Source: Cycas panzhihuaensis (Eukaryota; Cycadophyta). From it: a stretch of DNA of 64,000 nt. The stretch is from assembly GCA_023213395.1 (NCBI GenBank), contig CM041465.1, positions 156,991,741 to 157,055,740 of the forward strand. Reading direction: 5' to 3'. The translations under genes and the position numbers were made by a program. The notes below the pieces were generated by a model, which was not told where the DNA came from, did not search any database, and saw nothing but the letters and a program-made list of their open reading frames with translations. This document shows positions 23,475-36,154 of the stretch, piece after piece. Numbering within the stretch: the first letter of the stretch is position 1; each line of letters opens with the position of its first letter.

Positions 23475-25887
23475 TGTTTCACCAAAACTTGGCCTTTGAT
23501 TGGTATTTGATTTGTATATATAAGTTTTTATATGTTTATAGTATAGTTTCATTAAAAAATAAATGATGGATTTGTTTGATCATGATTTAGGCTAGGTTTT
23601 GATGAAAGGATATATGAAAGTTATTTAATGATTTATGATGAATGATAACATGACTTGTACTTTACTATCACCTGCTAATGACTGAGATTATGGCACTAAA
23701 GTTTTCTTCATGATTAATTTGACCTAATACTTCCTTTAGAGCTTGTTAATTATATATTTTTGTCCTTGATTTCAACCAACTTTATCATTTCTTATTATTT
23801 TTTGGGCTTGTATTTAGTATTTTCACCTTGTTTTAGGCATATTTACTCATTTATTAAGTTATTTATACTTTAATTCATGTTCAAAAATTATTTTCTAGCT
23901 TTTTGATGAGTTGAAATTCATTTCCATATTTATCGTATTTTTGGCATTACCAAAAATGTGACCAGTCATATTTTTAATGTAAAGTCATACTTTTGTAGGT
24001 TCAAAAACACGACCGGTCATGCTTTTTACTATTATGCATGTAAAACTTAGACAATGCACTGAAATTTTACATGCCACCACCCAGATTTAGTGGGATCTTA
24101 TCTCTTCGATACTCAAGAATGATGTTAAAGGTTTTGTGATTCATTGTTGATGAGTTAGTGGTGATTTGCTAAAGTTTATAGTGGATTTTTTGAGTTTTCT
24201 TGGAGATTTTGAAGACAACTATTGTTGTGATTGAAACTTGGATTTTGAAGAGATTTGTACGTGAAATCTTAGAAGGTTTTTGATGTTGTGACTTCATGTG
24301 TTACTGATATTCAAATGTTAATGGTCTAAGCTTTAGTTTTGTGGACTTTTATCAAAGTTTCATGCTTCAAACTTCTTCTATTTGGGTATGGTCTTTCCTA
24401 TTAAGTTTCTAGTTTATCTCACATAATTTTGAAGGTGGTTTTTGCTTAGAAATTACTCTTTTCTTTGGCTAATTATTACATTGGTCTTGTATTTGTTTTA
24501 TGCTTTGAAATACTTGTTGAAAGATCAACTCTTTATGGGGTTCCTTAAGGGTTAGACTAGGGTGGGGCATGGCCATCTCTCCACTACTCATCTAGCTATC
24601 CCTTCCTATTCTTCTATAGTAGCTTGTATTTCAAGCAGTTTGCCACTCGTTTTTGGCATTATTTGGTTGTGGTTTAGCCTCTCTCTTATTTGTTAGAAAA
24701 TATTGATCAACCAAAAGAAAAATTACCATTCTAAAGTATTTATTTACAATAGGAAAAAAGTTTCAAGCTTATAGCATTGTGGTTTATTTGGTTTCACTCT
24801 TAAGTTTACTTTTTTACTCTTCAAAAGAAAAATTAAAAGTGTTGAAAAGTGAATGCATGCTTGATTCTTTAGTTTGTTAAATGTTCATGGATCCTTTTAG
24901 AATCTTTCTTAGTCCAACCGTGATAGAGTTTTTAAAACTAGTACCTTGTCTGAAAGTTGGGGTTCGGATTTGTCATTTACATGTGATTTTATAGTCTAAA
25001 AATGATTAAAAAATAACAATAACATCTTCTTCAAATCTCTTTATTTTCACATCATACATCATCCTTTCAAAGAATTAATTGCATGCATGTAAAGTGATAC
25101 TCTTTGAATAGCATTACATATCATTAATTTCTTTGGAAAGTTTGAATAAATAATCATATTGTGTGTATCACATCTCTTAAAAGTATCTTTCCATTTATTG
25201 TAAGGTGCATATGTTGCATGTAGAAGGATAATTTTATATTTGCATTTACATCTTTCATTTTAAAAAAGAAAAGGTAAAAGACATAAAAAGTTTGCATACA
25301 TCTAGTTTTAATTTTCCTTTGTTTGTTGATTGAAAGTAAAGTAGGTTTTTTTATATATTTCGTTTTATTTTATTGAGCATGACAAATACAAAAAAATAAA
25401 TAAATAAAATACAAGATACAAAAAAAAGGGGGGGGGGGAAGAGCAAAACTAGAAAGAGAAACAAAGCAAACACAAATAAGAAAAAGAAAATAAGAAAAAG
25501 GAGGAAAATAAGAAGAACAACTTTTTCATTTATTTACCCTTTCTTGTATCTAAGTATAACCCAAAAGGTTAAAAAGATTATATAAAAGGAGTCCATAATA
25601 AGGATATTGAAAATACTATCAGTGTAGTTTCAAATCTAGAACTCCTTCACCTAGTTTTGTGGTTTAGCAGATTCTACCACCCCACTTTTTACATCCATGC
25701 CTTTCATCACATTCTACATCCGCATTTTATTAAATAGTGTAACCAGGCGAAGACTCCTTTTCAAGAGTTGGTTAAAGGTGGTCCCTTAAGATTTCTTGAA
25801 CTCCATATCTCCCACTTTTAATTGAGATAAAGATGATACCTTAACAATTGAGTGATATCTAATTTAGGTTCTCCTAAGAATGCACCA
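23475..25887 (+). repeat. Element C 5' LTR
   Basis: It starts TGTTTCACCAAAACTTGGCC and ends GAATGCACCA; it aligns throughout with 36598-39033. Differences are mainly transitions plus small indels. A purine block (about 25380-25510) includes a G run near 25428-25438 that the partner lacks. Confidence 0.93.
23955..24022. promoter_or_regulatory. Paired GACCGGTC-type palindromes in element C 5' LTR
   Basis: GTGACCAGTCAT (about 23958) and CGACCGGTCATG (about 24010) sit 52 bp apart. The 3' LTR has the same pair at 37082-37093 and 37132-37144, where the first lies in a longer near-palindrome AAATATGACCGGTCACATTT. A regulatory role is only inferred. Confidence 0.4.
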
Positions 25888-25912
25888 TCTTTCTGGTGAC
25901 CTTGTTGGGGAG
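25888..25912 (+). other. Element C primer binding site
   Basis: TCTGGTGACCTTGTTGGGGA follows the LTR end within a few bases. It matches the TCTGGCGACTCTGCTGGGG form found after LTRs of Tat/Athila-type gypsy elements, with C to T changes. Confidence 0.75.
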
Positions 25913-27109
25913 TTAATATTTATTTTCTTCTAAAGAAATGGAAACTATAACACCTACTCCTAAGCACTCCTTTAGACTCCAAGGCCTTCCACCCGATTCT
26001 TAAGTGTGCCCTTCTTACTTTAGTCAAGAAGTTTCATCATCTTATGTTGAATCTTCTCAAATTCAAGCACATGACACTTATGTCTATCCTTCTAAAGATT
26101 CAACCTAATTGTACAACATACCAGTGAAACAAGGATGCCTTAAACCCTCTTAATACTCATGCAATTCTTCTTTTATAGATCCTTCTTTAGCATAAGAAGA
26201 ACCACCTTCTAGTTAACGACATTCATCATTCTTTAAGCTAGTTCTTATTAGGATCCCTACTCCACTACGCATGTTTGGTTATCATGACACATTTTACCCA
26301 GAGACTCATACCATGACATCCCTACCACAACATTTTCAAATTGATTCCTTAGGTGAGGATTATGAGTCGATAGAGATAGAGCCTCCACCCAATGTCATTT
26401 GGTCTCCTCATCCTTTTGATCCTCCTTCACTAAGACCTACATCACAATCCCATTCCTCACCTTTGGAGGAAGTGGATGACTATAAATCAACTCATTCGCA
26501 GCCACATCAATCTCCTCCTAAATAACAAGTTTGGATTCACTCTCCTCATTCCATACCTCCCACCCATAGAGGTACTACTACCATTATTGCTCATGGTAAT
26601 CCTAGTGCTATGCATATATCCACTTCCAGTCAAGTGGTTATGGCTTCACCCAATTTATGACTGATTCATTCTTATTCCACTAGGATTGCCTCTTCCTATC
26701 TTGTTTCCTCTACCACTCAATTTCCCCCTCACACATCACATACCATTTGGTCCCATAGTGTTAGAACTCGCCCACCATCTCCTAGAGTGTCTAACATGAT
26801 TCCCTCTTCACAACATGTTTCTCATACTCATTCTACTCATCCTCATGCTTCTGTGAATCAATCATAAGCTTTTAGGGTTTCCAATCCCACTTCTTCTTCA
26901 CACATTCCTAGATCCATTCCACAACCTAATCCTTTTTACACTTTCAATGTAATTTTCCCTCAATATCTTATATGTCAAACCAACTCTATGGTTAACCCTA
27001 TAGCATAGTTTAATCCCTTCTCTAATTTTCCACCTTATGATGCTTTACAATCACAATAATAACCACAATCACAATAACCTATCCATTCATCTACTCCATA
27101 TATGTCATC
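25913..27109 (+). pseudogene. Element C gag, proline-rich N-terminal region
   Basis: The frame 26271-26525 is open for 84 codons and reads YHDTFYPETHTMTSLPQHFQ, followed by a Pro/Ser-rich stretch with EIEPPPNVIWSPHPFDPP. Downstream a low-complexity Ser/Thr/Pro/His/Gln-rich sequence continues to about 27100 with stops and frame changes. This composition before the capsid part is common in Tat-type gag. No sequence-specific motif supports it further. Confidence 0.55.
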
Positions 27110-28277
27110 CTTACCTTAGCATTCTACTACATTGAGGCCAAGGAGATCTTTCCTTGATTATATAAAGTCTCATTTTCCATGTGAGGTCTTGTTATCTCCT
27201 ATGCCTCCATTTCTTCCCGAGTTGCCTAAATTTTTCAGTGACTCTTCTTAAGATCTTGCCTCTCATATACATGCATTTGCATTTGCTTTCATAGATTTTA
27301 TGCGATACGATTATGTGATGATGTGCATGTTCCCTAAATTGCTTTAAGGTGATGCCTTGAAGTGGTTTTACCATCTCCCCTCATCTTTTATTCTCTCATT
27401 CTACTAATTAGTTAACTCTTTTATCAACTATTTTGATATGGCAAGACCATTTAAATTGGGCATTAAATCTTTATTAGTTATTAAGTAGAACTATGCTGAG
27501 ACATCAAGGGACTTTGTTAAGAGATTTTAAGACTAGGTACATACCTGTCACTCATGTCTTGACCCTAGCCTACTATTTGATCTATTTACCAACACGTTGA
27601 GGCCTCACATACACTTAGAAGTTCTAAAACTGGGCCTTCAAATGTATGAAGAAGCAGTTCATTATTGTTTAGCCCTAGAAACATTTGAAATTCAAGCAAG
27701 TATTAAGAAGGTTGGGAAACCTACGCCTTTGAAAGAACCAATTTAAACAACAGGGGATTCCTATTCTAAACCCACTTATGGTCATTTGACTTCTTCAATT
27801 AGTTTATTAGAATACGTAATCAATATTAAATTATGTGTTGATGCTCCTTCTCAGAGTCAGCTTTCTCAAGAGGCCAAAGTTATTCACCTTACCAAGAAAA
27901 GGAAGAAATAAGTTCCTCCCCCACCTCCTCCTTCTTTGAAAAAGACAAAATGGTGCTCTTACCATCAAATAGATGTGCATGATAGAAGTGAATACCAAAC
28001 AATTTAAAATGGAACTCAAAATACAAGTGTCCAAACAAACCACTATTCTAAGTTGTCTCAAGACTAAATGATCTACAAGGATCCATTACCTTAACATAAC
28101 CATAAGATAAGTAAAGATGTTAAAGGTAAAGAAAAGTAAGTCCAAGATGATGGAGGTGAACCTTCGAGTTCTAATTCATCGAAGAAGACAACCACTTCCT
28201 CCAATCCTTTAACAAAAAGAATTAATAATCAATCATGTCCACCTCTTAAAGGTGGTGATACCAAGAGAATCATAAAC
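27110..28277 (+). pseudogene. Element C gag capsid region
   Basis: The frame contains LPELPKFFSDSS (family: lPkF.Gt.dp), IDFMRYDYVMMCMFPKLL, stop, GDALKWFYHLPSSFILSFY (family: F...L.g.A..Wf..Lp..sI.sf..l), LVNSFINYF, SRDFVKRF (family: ES.r.Yi.RF) and LRPHIHLEVL. These are Retrotrans_gag landmarks. Later come EAVHYCLALETFEIQ and a lysine-rich tail with a possible CxxH remnant, KWCSYHQIDVHDRSE (family zinc knuckle or KFCxxHxxxGH of Tat gag). Stops fall at Gln codons. Confidence 0.82.
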
Positions 28278-29330
28278 ATGGTGGAGACTACAAAGAGTGT
28301 AGGTTCATCTAAATCATCTGATGATTTAATGGTGAGGAATCCTAACTCTTTACCTCTAGTACTCCCTCATCCCATCAGGTTTAGATCCATTCCCTCTAGT
28401 TTAAAAGATGGATCATTCTCTTTGGTTGAGGAGTTAAAGACTATTTTGGTGGGTATATCAGTCATCAATTTGCTGAAGTACTACCCCAAGCAACATCAGC
28501 TCTTGTTTAATATATTGAGAGTTCTTGTGGTAGTTTCTTCACCCACTTCTACACTTTCTTTTGACCTCACTACCTTGTCTAGTCATTCTGTAAATGTGTT
28601 AAATGATATACCTCCATTTTACATCGAGATTGTGAAGGATGATGTCAATATCAAGTGAGTTATTATTAATGAGGGATCATTCATCAATATAATCCCTCTT
28701 CATCTTGTTAAGGATTTTAAGATTTATGTTCTCGATCCATGTGAGTGGATTTGCTAAGGGTCTGATAAGAATTAGTAGGTACCCTTGGGTTAAGTCACTC
28801 TTCCTCTTACATTGGAAGAAAAGATGATTCTTATTGACCTTACCATTATCAATCTAGACTTAGAATATAACATACTTTTGGGTAGATTATGGATTAACCA
28901 AATGGTAGTGGTTTGTTCCTCCCTCTTTGGTGAACTTAGGTTCACCCATGAGGGATAATTAAATATTATCAAGTAAAAGCCCAAACCCATTAAGCGACCA
29001 GTTCCTCTTATTAAGACTTTTCTAGAACTTAGTAAATCCTCAAACTCTACAGAGTATTTCTTTAAATCGCTTGGTTTAGATTAATACTTTACTATTGAAG
29101 CCCCTTCTACCCAACCAAAGGTAAAGGATGTGGATTTAGTTAAAGTTGTTTCTTTGTCATTAGGCTTCCTATCTACTCTTATTCCTTCAGAGTTAATTGA
29201 TTACTCTTTGGTTTCTTCTTCTTCTATTTCTGATGAAGAAGTGGCTTTTTGCTCCATTGTCTCTCATGGAAGTCCACCCCTAGTTTGGCTTGCTGGCACA
29301 TATACCTTCCCTCTTATTTAGGCTAATTTT
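28278..29330 (+). pseudogene. Element C aspartic protease and following linker
   Basis: The frame 28278-28658 is open for 126 codons (start chosen at its first ATG; it is really a continuation of gag-PR). Near 28610-28720 it reads FYIEIVKDDVNIK, stop, VIINEGSFINIIPLHLV, which matches the Tat protease I.....v.i.RvIiDeGsslNimp...l with the catalytic D-x-G read as N-E-G. ILLGRLWINQM near 28870 is the LLGRPWIH motif. A linker rich in Ser follows to about 29330, open at 29130-29321. Confidence 0.78.
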
Positions 29331-31109
29331 TCATAGGTTTTATGCTTGTCTTAAGGAGTAAATCTAGTGGTTCATCTCATTACCACTCATTTAGTTACTA
29401 CTTTGAGTTTAATTGTGTATCATTCACATGTTGATACTCTCCCATATTTCTCTCCCTCCTCTTTCTTTAAGACATGGTTGAATAGACATGAGAGGAAGAT
29501 GTTATTACATCGACACTCAGACCTAGAATCAGGAGGTGAAGATACAGATTCACTTGATATAGGTCAAAATAGTTGCAATACCTCCACTATAGACAGGAAG
29601 TTAATTCCATCTCCATTGTTTCTTTTCCCTCTCATCCTATCATGGATCCATCTCCATCCTCTCTCATCATAATATCTTAGATGACTGGAATTGTGATATG
29701 AATCATCAAGAGTTTAACCAAGTTTTTTCTTAAATTTAGGAGTTCATCGATAGGCCCATTTTCTTTTCTTATGTTTCTTAAAACATGGAGTTTATTCCTA
29801 CTTGTCCAAACTCTTTGGTTGGTCCTCTTTCACCTTTCACACCTCTCTCTCTATCTACTTTCTAATATAAAAAGCTTTTCCTTATCAATCTCTTTCATCT
29901 AAATCATTTTGAAAATGACAAGGTAATCGTAGAGCATCTTGTAGGTTCATCTCCTGGTTTCCTTGGTGGACATCATAAGTTGGGTTTCTCAAAAGTTATA
30001 GTTAATAATTCTCAATCCCAGTAGTTTATTTCTTCAATTTAGGAGCTAGTTACATTTCCTAAGAGATCACTCATCTATCCCCTTTGTAATGAGGATAGGC
30101 TATGGCTCTGAAACTTTCTCCTTTGCTTAATAAGCTAAAACTATGGGCAAATTCCCCTTCTTTCTAATCTCTTTTTGCCTTTTACTAAGCGTTATTGTGT
30201 TTTTACGATAAATCCTACTCATAATCATGTAAGTTTTTTGCTCTTTCTAGCATCTATATTGATTGTGAGATTTACATCACCATATTTGGATCTCTTTCTC
30301 TTTTGGATTCCAGATTTAAAGGGGAACTTGGGCCCCCAACCTTATTTTATTTTTATCTTAGAAAGAGAAACACTTCCGTCAGCTTTAGGTATTTAGTTGT
30401 TGGTTGAGATTATACTTTTATTTACTGGTTTCTTACCTAGGAGTTTCTTTTTTTATCATATATCACCAATTATTATTAACTATTTTCATTATCCTTAGTT
30501 CTCTCTATTAATCTTTTAGGGTAGATACTCATTCTACCGCCTTCCCTTCACATTTGAAGATATCATGATTTTGATCTCTCTTTTTCCCTCAGTTTGATCC
30601 TTAAGGAGATTGGTTTCTTTTACTTTTAGATTCTATTAAAAAGGATAAGTCCTTGTTGTGTTGAGTAAAAGAGTTCTATAGGTGGATGATTATGATCATT
30701 TTCTCATAAAAAAAGTGAAAGTGGAAGTAAAAAAAAAAAATTATATTAAAAAAAAAAAGAAGTAAAGTAAAGTAAAAAGAAATGAAAGAAAGTTTATTAT
30801 TGTCATCCTCTTGTAATCTGGGGCAAGTTATGTGATGGCTTCATCCCCACCTATCTATCTATAGTTTGGGTTCAATTGGATGAGTCATTTAGGATTTTTA
30901 GATCTAACTACTTGGGTCCGCCATGGCCTTATTTACAATCAAACCCTACTTGACACCTTATTATTTTTTATCATAATCATCTTACTTATACTTCTTCTTC
31001 TTTCTTCATCATAGTTAGAGATCTTTGTTTATTACCATCTCCTTATTAATTGATTCCTACACCCTCCCTTATTTATCATATAGTCTCCAAGATTTGATCA
31101 TATTATTCC
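29331..31109. other. Element C, region where RT is expected but not readable
   Basis: I searched the plus frames for RT signatures (LDxxxGY, PFGL, YxDD) and saw none. Open stretches at 29367-29672 and 30175-30396 have no RT motifs. A-rich blocks occur at 30730-30790. The RT is either replaced by other sequence or decayed past recognition. Confidence 0.5.
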
Positions 31110-31540
31110 CATGGCATTGAGTATCTTTACCAAGGGAGGTAGTAGGAGAAACCTAGGACCATCTGCTTCTACTTAGGTGGTTTATGACCAATCAAGAAGT
31201 CCCCTTCTTTCTATGGGGTCTTTCATACCTAAAGTGACCAATAATAAAGCTGAATATCTTACTATTATAGGAGCCTTATCAGATGTTTCTTGCTTTACCT
31301 TAGACCTATTACTATATATGTTGACTCTTAAATTATAGTTTATTAATTAGTTGGGATCTATCAAGTTCATTCCCCATGACTCCATCGCTTACATTATCAG
31401 GCTTGATTATTGTTGTCCTTATTTGCTTCAATTACCATTCACCATATACCTCATCCCTTTAACTTTGAAGTTGATGCTCTCATTTCCTTGATCCTTGATG
31501 ATTATTTTGGTTAACTTTCCTCTTCTTTATTGGGGGCACG
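31110..31540 (+). pseudogene. Element C archaeal-type RNase H (aRH)
   Basis: The frame shows FIPKVTNNKAEYLTIIGAL, matching the aRH signature (c.NN.AEYeAlI.GL) with the catalytic Glu. Then, across stops, come FINQLGSIKF-like (family: DSqLvinQ..G.....) and FTIYLIPLTLKL followed by DALISL in another frame (family: ..i.hIpRe.N..aDaLa). An extra RNase H of this type is a hallmark of Tat elements. The first Asp region (31120-31160) is not clear. Confidence 0.7.
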
Positions 31541-32331
31541 TCACTCCAGAATGAGTATAAACTACTACTATGGAATGAGTATATACTACCACTCCATGAC
31601 GAGTATAAACTATTAGTTTAGGAAAATATAGATTTTAGTAATTTGATGATTAGGATAATAAGTAGGAGATTGAAATAAAGTATTTGAAAGGGATAGACCC
31701 ACATGGGATTCTTAGGCCATGGAGGATCTTGGCAGGGGGTAAGTCCCTAAAATCCTCTTACCCCTAGAAGGAGCCAAAGAGGAATCAAATATACTCAGAT
31801 AGTTGGTTGTTTATTAAGTGAGATTAGTTTTATTTAGTAAACAACTTGTTTTCTTTATCATATGTTATGTAAATGTGGGATATATCCTATGTTTATATAA
31901 TCTATTAAGAGTATGATGTGAGTTATATGAGTTTCCTTTTTGGAAATTCATACCACTCCGTCTTCTGCTTTTATAAACCTATTACCATTTGTTTCAAATG
32001 GTTAAAGTTTATAAAAATGAAGTAAACCTTTTAACTACTCCCTTTTGATCTTTTGTTTATCTTCTAATTTTTACTCTTTCTCCTGATCTTTTCTTTACTG
32101 AACTATTTCACTCTAAAACGAGTATAAACTATCATGTATATATCATGACAAAAATCTAAAAAAAGAGTATATAACCATAAAAGAACAAAAAAGTAAAAAT
32201 GATAAAAGCTATTACATGTTTCTTTAGACAGTTATACTGATGAATGTATCATGTGGCCAAATTTAAAATGGGAATAAGGGGAAAAAATAGCTTAGAGAAA
32301 AGTTTTCATACATAAGTTTTAAGAGAAAAAG

Positions 32332-32366
<35 letters not shown>

Positions 32367-32385
32367 ATCAAAGTTATAATACATT
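31541..32385. other. Element C post-aRH region, INT not found
   Basis: Just after aRH the words GAATGAGTATAAACTACTA recur (31550, 31575, 31600, 32115 in decayed form). A short (TA)n tract lies at 32337-32363. Integrase should begin here in a complete element but no HHCC or DD35E motif was seen. Confidence 0.5.
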
Positions 32386-34170
32386 TATAACCCAGATGAC
32401 TCATAATATATACTGAGGCTCATAAAACACCTCTCATCACCCTCCTATATCTCATACAATACATGATACACTCATCTCTATAACCCCTGATGAGATCCCT
32501 TATCTTCTCTCTCTCTTTTGCCTGAAGTCTCTTTATGAGTAGACTCTCCACGAGGTAAGAGGTAATGTCATCCTTACTAGACTGTAGCACTCGTTGATGG
32601 AGTATATCTGGCTCCTACCTGAGCCAACATCATCCTCCACAAGTGTTGTCTCTCTTCCTCACCTGCCTTGAGTTCTAGCTCTTGCATCCTTAACTCTGCT
32701 GTCATGTCTATATAGAGATCTTGAGCTCAAAGTACATGGCTAAAATACTCAATGTGGTGTCCTAACAATCCATGATTGACTATGTTCTATGCAGGTGCCT
32801 CTTCTGATGTTGGAATGTATGGAAAAATCACCTCAAGAGTCTTATGAACCTCTCTCGAGGTCATCATCTCATCACTTGCCTAAGGAAAACACATAACTCA
32901 TGATCAGTTCCTTGGAATAGAAAGCTCTCATAAAAAAAAAGTATGACGTGGTATGAGAAATAAATAAACTAAGCAACATACCTCGTGATCCTCCTTCTCT
33001 TACTGGTTATGCTCTCACCACTTCCTCCACTGGTGGTACCTCTCCTCCCTATGGATTCGCTTCCTCCATCTCTGCCTTGCCCATCTTTGGATCATAGCTC
33101 CATGATCTAAATGGAACCTCCTCTCCCCTCCATAGGTACTCCACGTTCTCTCCTAAGTAATTGGTGACTCCCTTCTGGTCCTCTACTAGATAAGGCACCT
33201 CCTCTACCTCCTTATCTTACCTCCTCACTACCTCTGCCACCTCTACCAATGCGTTCTCCTCCATATCACCCTCTTCCTCTCCCCCATCTAGCTATAGGAA
33301 CCTCCTCTACTACTACCCTCTCTGTGGCATCCATCTCATCATCACTCTAGACTAGCAGTCTTGTGTAAGCATCCTCTATGAGCTGCCTCCTCATCATCTT
33401 GCTGAGGAGAGGATTAAGAGTACTCCTCACCATGATAGCTAGCCTATTATGGATCCGTGACCTCATATACCACATGTTCATCCCTGGGTCCATCATTGTC
33501 AGCTACCTTGGCTCACCTCCTAGTCTTATAAGTGGAACGTGTTTATATAACTAACACATCAAGATAGAGCTATATGAAAATTTACCCCTCCCTATCCTCT
33601 TGATCTTGGACAACTGATGACTAATGCTATGAACTATGTATTAGCCCTAATTGAATTGAATCCCCTACTCACACCTCCTCACTACTCTTATCCACTAAGT
33701 TGGAATCCCCATGAAGTTTTGGGTTCTAACTATCTTATAGATGATGATAAGGGTAATGATCCTCTATACTATCGGGACACCCTCTACTATCCTAATAGCC
33801 TCTACTGAGATCCTATGCTAATCTATTTAATTACTAAATTTTGTTAGGTACTCACTGTAGGACATCTGAGACTCATCATCTGTCACTCAGATAAGTCTAA
33901 CCCTCTCTCCATGCTAGCTGACCTCCATGATCCTTCCTACATCTCTTGAAGTAATCTGAAGATCTCCAATGGATTATACTCTAAATATATTGCATCATAG
34001 GATGCAATAACTAATGAAATCATGTAGTATCTCATGCTCCATGACAAGCTGGATGGATGCACTCCCCTAAGAGAGGCCACATACCCTCAGAATCCCCTAT
34101 CATGCCTTGTCTAGTTGACTCATGAGCTTCCTTGATAGCCATTCCTTCATTTTCTCGCATCTTTACTCTT
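32386..34170 (-). pseudogene. Element C antisense reading region (aORF candidate)
   Basis: Read on the minus strand, this region is richer in GC than its surroundings and gives protein-like stretches in several frames. GEEERQHLWRMMLAQVGARY lies near 32615-32680, an Arg/Glu-rich, likely coiled-coil stretch. MDPGMNMWYMRSRIHNRLAI and then MVRSTLNPLLSKMMRRQLIE run near 33380-33495; Glu/Gly/Arg-rich low-complexity sequence fills 33000-33320. Tat-lineage elements often carry an extra antisense gene between pol and the 3' LTR, which fits position and strand. I could not assign a domain; a plant-mobile-domain-like protein is possible but unproven. The plus-strand frame at 33617-33808 is a shadow. Confidence 0.45.
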
Positions 34171-34931
34171 TCTAGGGCTTGTGTTACATCATTTAGAGTA
34201 TGTTAGTTTGTTGTTTCATTTTAAAATATATATATTTTTGAAGTTTGATTAATTAAAGGTCCAAAAGTATAGCTAGGTAACTAAAAATATGATTTCACAA
34301 GAAAAAAATATGACTTCATAGTAAAAAAATATGACTTCTTTCAATGGTCTTAAATTCTAAAGTCATATTTTTTACTGATTGATCATATTTTTTCATTTAT
34401 TAATCACATTTTTAGTGTAGTGACTATGGTTTTTGCACTGTGTCACTATATTTTTTATTTAAAAAATAAAAAAAATATAGTATTAACTCACTAGGTATCT
34501 AGCTCTCTACTCCATCATACTGATGAAGATCCTTTAGGGCTAATCCCCCATCAAAAAGAACTCCTAATCACTTCAAAATATGAGAGAATAGCCTTTAGGT
34601 GTCTCATTTTCTCCTCCTCTCTCACATAAAAATGAAATCCTTTTTCATTTATTTTCTTACATATAGGGAGGGGTTTTTCTCGATTTTCCTTAGCATAATC
34701 TTCCTCAATACCCATGGGATCTATCAAAGCAAAATATATTCCTTTTCAATCATCATTTTCATCAAAATTACCTATAAAATACTAAAAACTATGTATAATT
34801 GCTTTGATAAAGTTTAATTATTGTTTTGATATGTAACTATGATTGTTTAAGCTTATATACCCTTGGAGATATGATCTGTCATCTAAGTTCTATTCTATAT
34901 ATTAATTTTTAATATTTATCTCTAAAGGAAC
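34171..34931. other. Element C 3' untranslated region, AT-rich
   Basis: At 34310-34440 the words AAATATGACTTC and AGTCATATTTTTTACT alternate in both orientations and resemble the LTR sequence around the GACCGGTC palindromes. No gene was seen; 34599-34817 is a chance frame. Confidence 0.4.
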
Positions 34932-36152
34932 AATACTCTAATCCTTTTTTTACCTGTTAATGAGTCTAAACTATGACATGAACAACACTCTAAGCCTTTT
35001 TCTACTTGTTAATGAGTTTAAACTATGATAGAAACATAACTCTGAGCTTCCTTTCATTTGTTAAAGAGTTAAATAGTTTCATTTATCATTTGTAACTATG
35101 ATAAATGTATGCTCTAAATTTTCCTTCACTTGTTGAAGAGCTAAAACTATGACAAGAATGATGTTTTGAGGCCTTTCTACCTATTAACGAGCCTAAACTA
35201 TGACAGATAACCCTTTGAAAATGATTGTTAATGAGGCTAAACCATAATAATCGACCTCCAAAATCCATCACCCCATTAATAAGGCTAAACTATGATGGGT
35301 TTGCTCTAAAAAGTCACCTATTAATGAGTTGGTAAACTATGACAGCCTATCCTTTTTGCTTCAGCAAAAAGATTTCCCTCTGATGCATGGTTAAAGAGAG
35401 ATAAACTATGACTAGTTGTATAGTAAAGTCCCATCCAGTTTGTGGGTAATAGGTAGTGTTCATTTGATGGTGAAATCTCATCTAGTTTCTAGGCATGATG
35501 TATGGTAATGAAGTCCCATCTAGTTTGTGGGTGCCAGGTAGGTGTTTGATGAATACTCCAAGCCTTTTTTTGCTTGTTAATGAGTCTAAACTATGACAGG
35601 AACAATACTCCAAGCTTTTTTTTGCATGTTAATAAGTCTAAACTATGATAGGAACACAACTCTAAGCTTCCTTTCGTCCATTAAAGAGATACAACTATGA
35701 CAGAATATATGCTTCAAAATTTCCTTCACCTATTTAAGAGCTAAAACTATGATAGGAATGATGCTCTGAGGCCTTTCTACCTGTTAACGAGCCTAAACTA
35801 TGACATGTCACCCTTCAAAAATAATTATTAATGAGGCTAAACTATAATAATTAACTTTTGAAAGCCCTCACCCTATTAATGAGGCTAAACTATGATGGGT
35901 TTGCTTCGAAAAGTTACATGTTAATAAGCTAGTAAACTATGACAGTCTATCCTTTTTGTTTCAGCAAAAAGATTTCCCTCTGATGCATGGTTAAAGAGAG
36001 ATAAACTGTGACCAGTTGTATAGTAAAGTCCCAATCAGTTTGTGGGAAATAGGTAGTGTTTGTTTGATGGTGAAGTCCCATCTAGTTTATGGGCATGATG
36101 TATGGTAGTGAAGTCCCATCTAGTTTGTGGATGCTAGGTAGGTATTTGGCGA
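34932..36152 (+). repeat. Element C tandem duplication, two ~620 bp units with internal subrepeats
   Basis: Unit 1 (34932-35551) and unit 2 (35552-36152) align throughout. Both begin AATACTC(T/C)AA, share CAGCAAAAAGATTTCCCTCT, and end with repeated AAGTCCCATCTAGTTTGTGG. Inside each unit a 45-60 bp motif, TTAATGAGTCTAAACTATGA, is repeated about eight times, so this is a higher-order array. Confidence 0.92.
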
Positions 36153-36154
36153 CG

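Noticed and set aside
27831-28061. 76-codon minus-strand frame opposite element C gag
   Set aside because: Shadow of the gag sequence read on the other strand.
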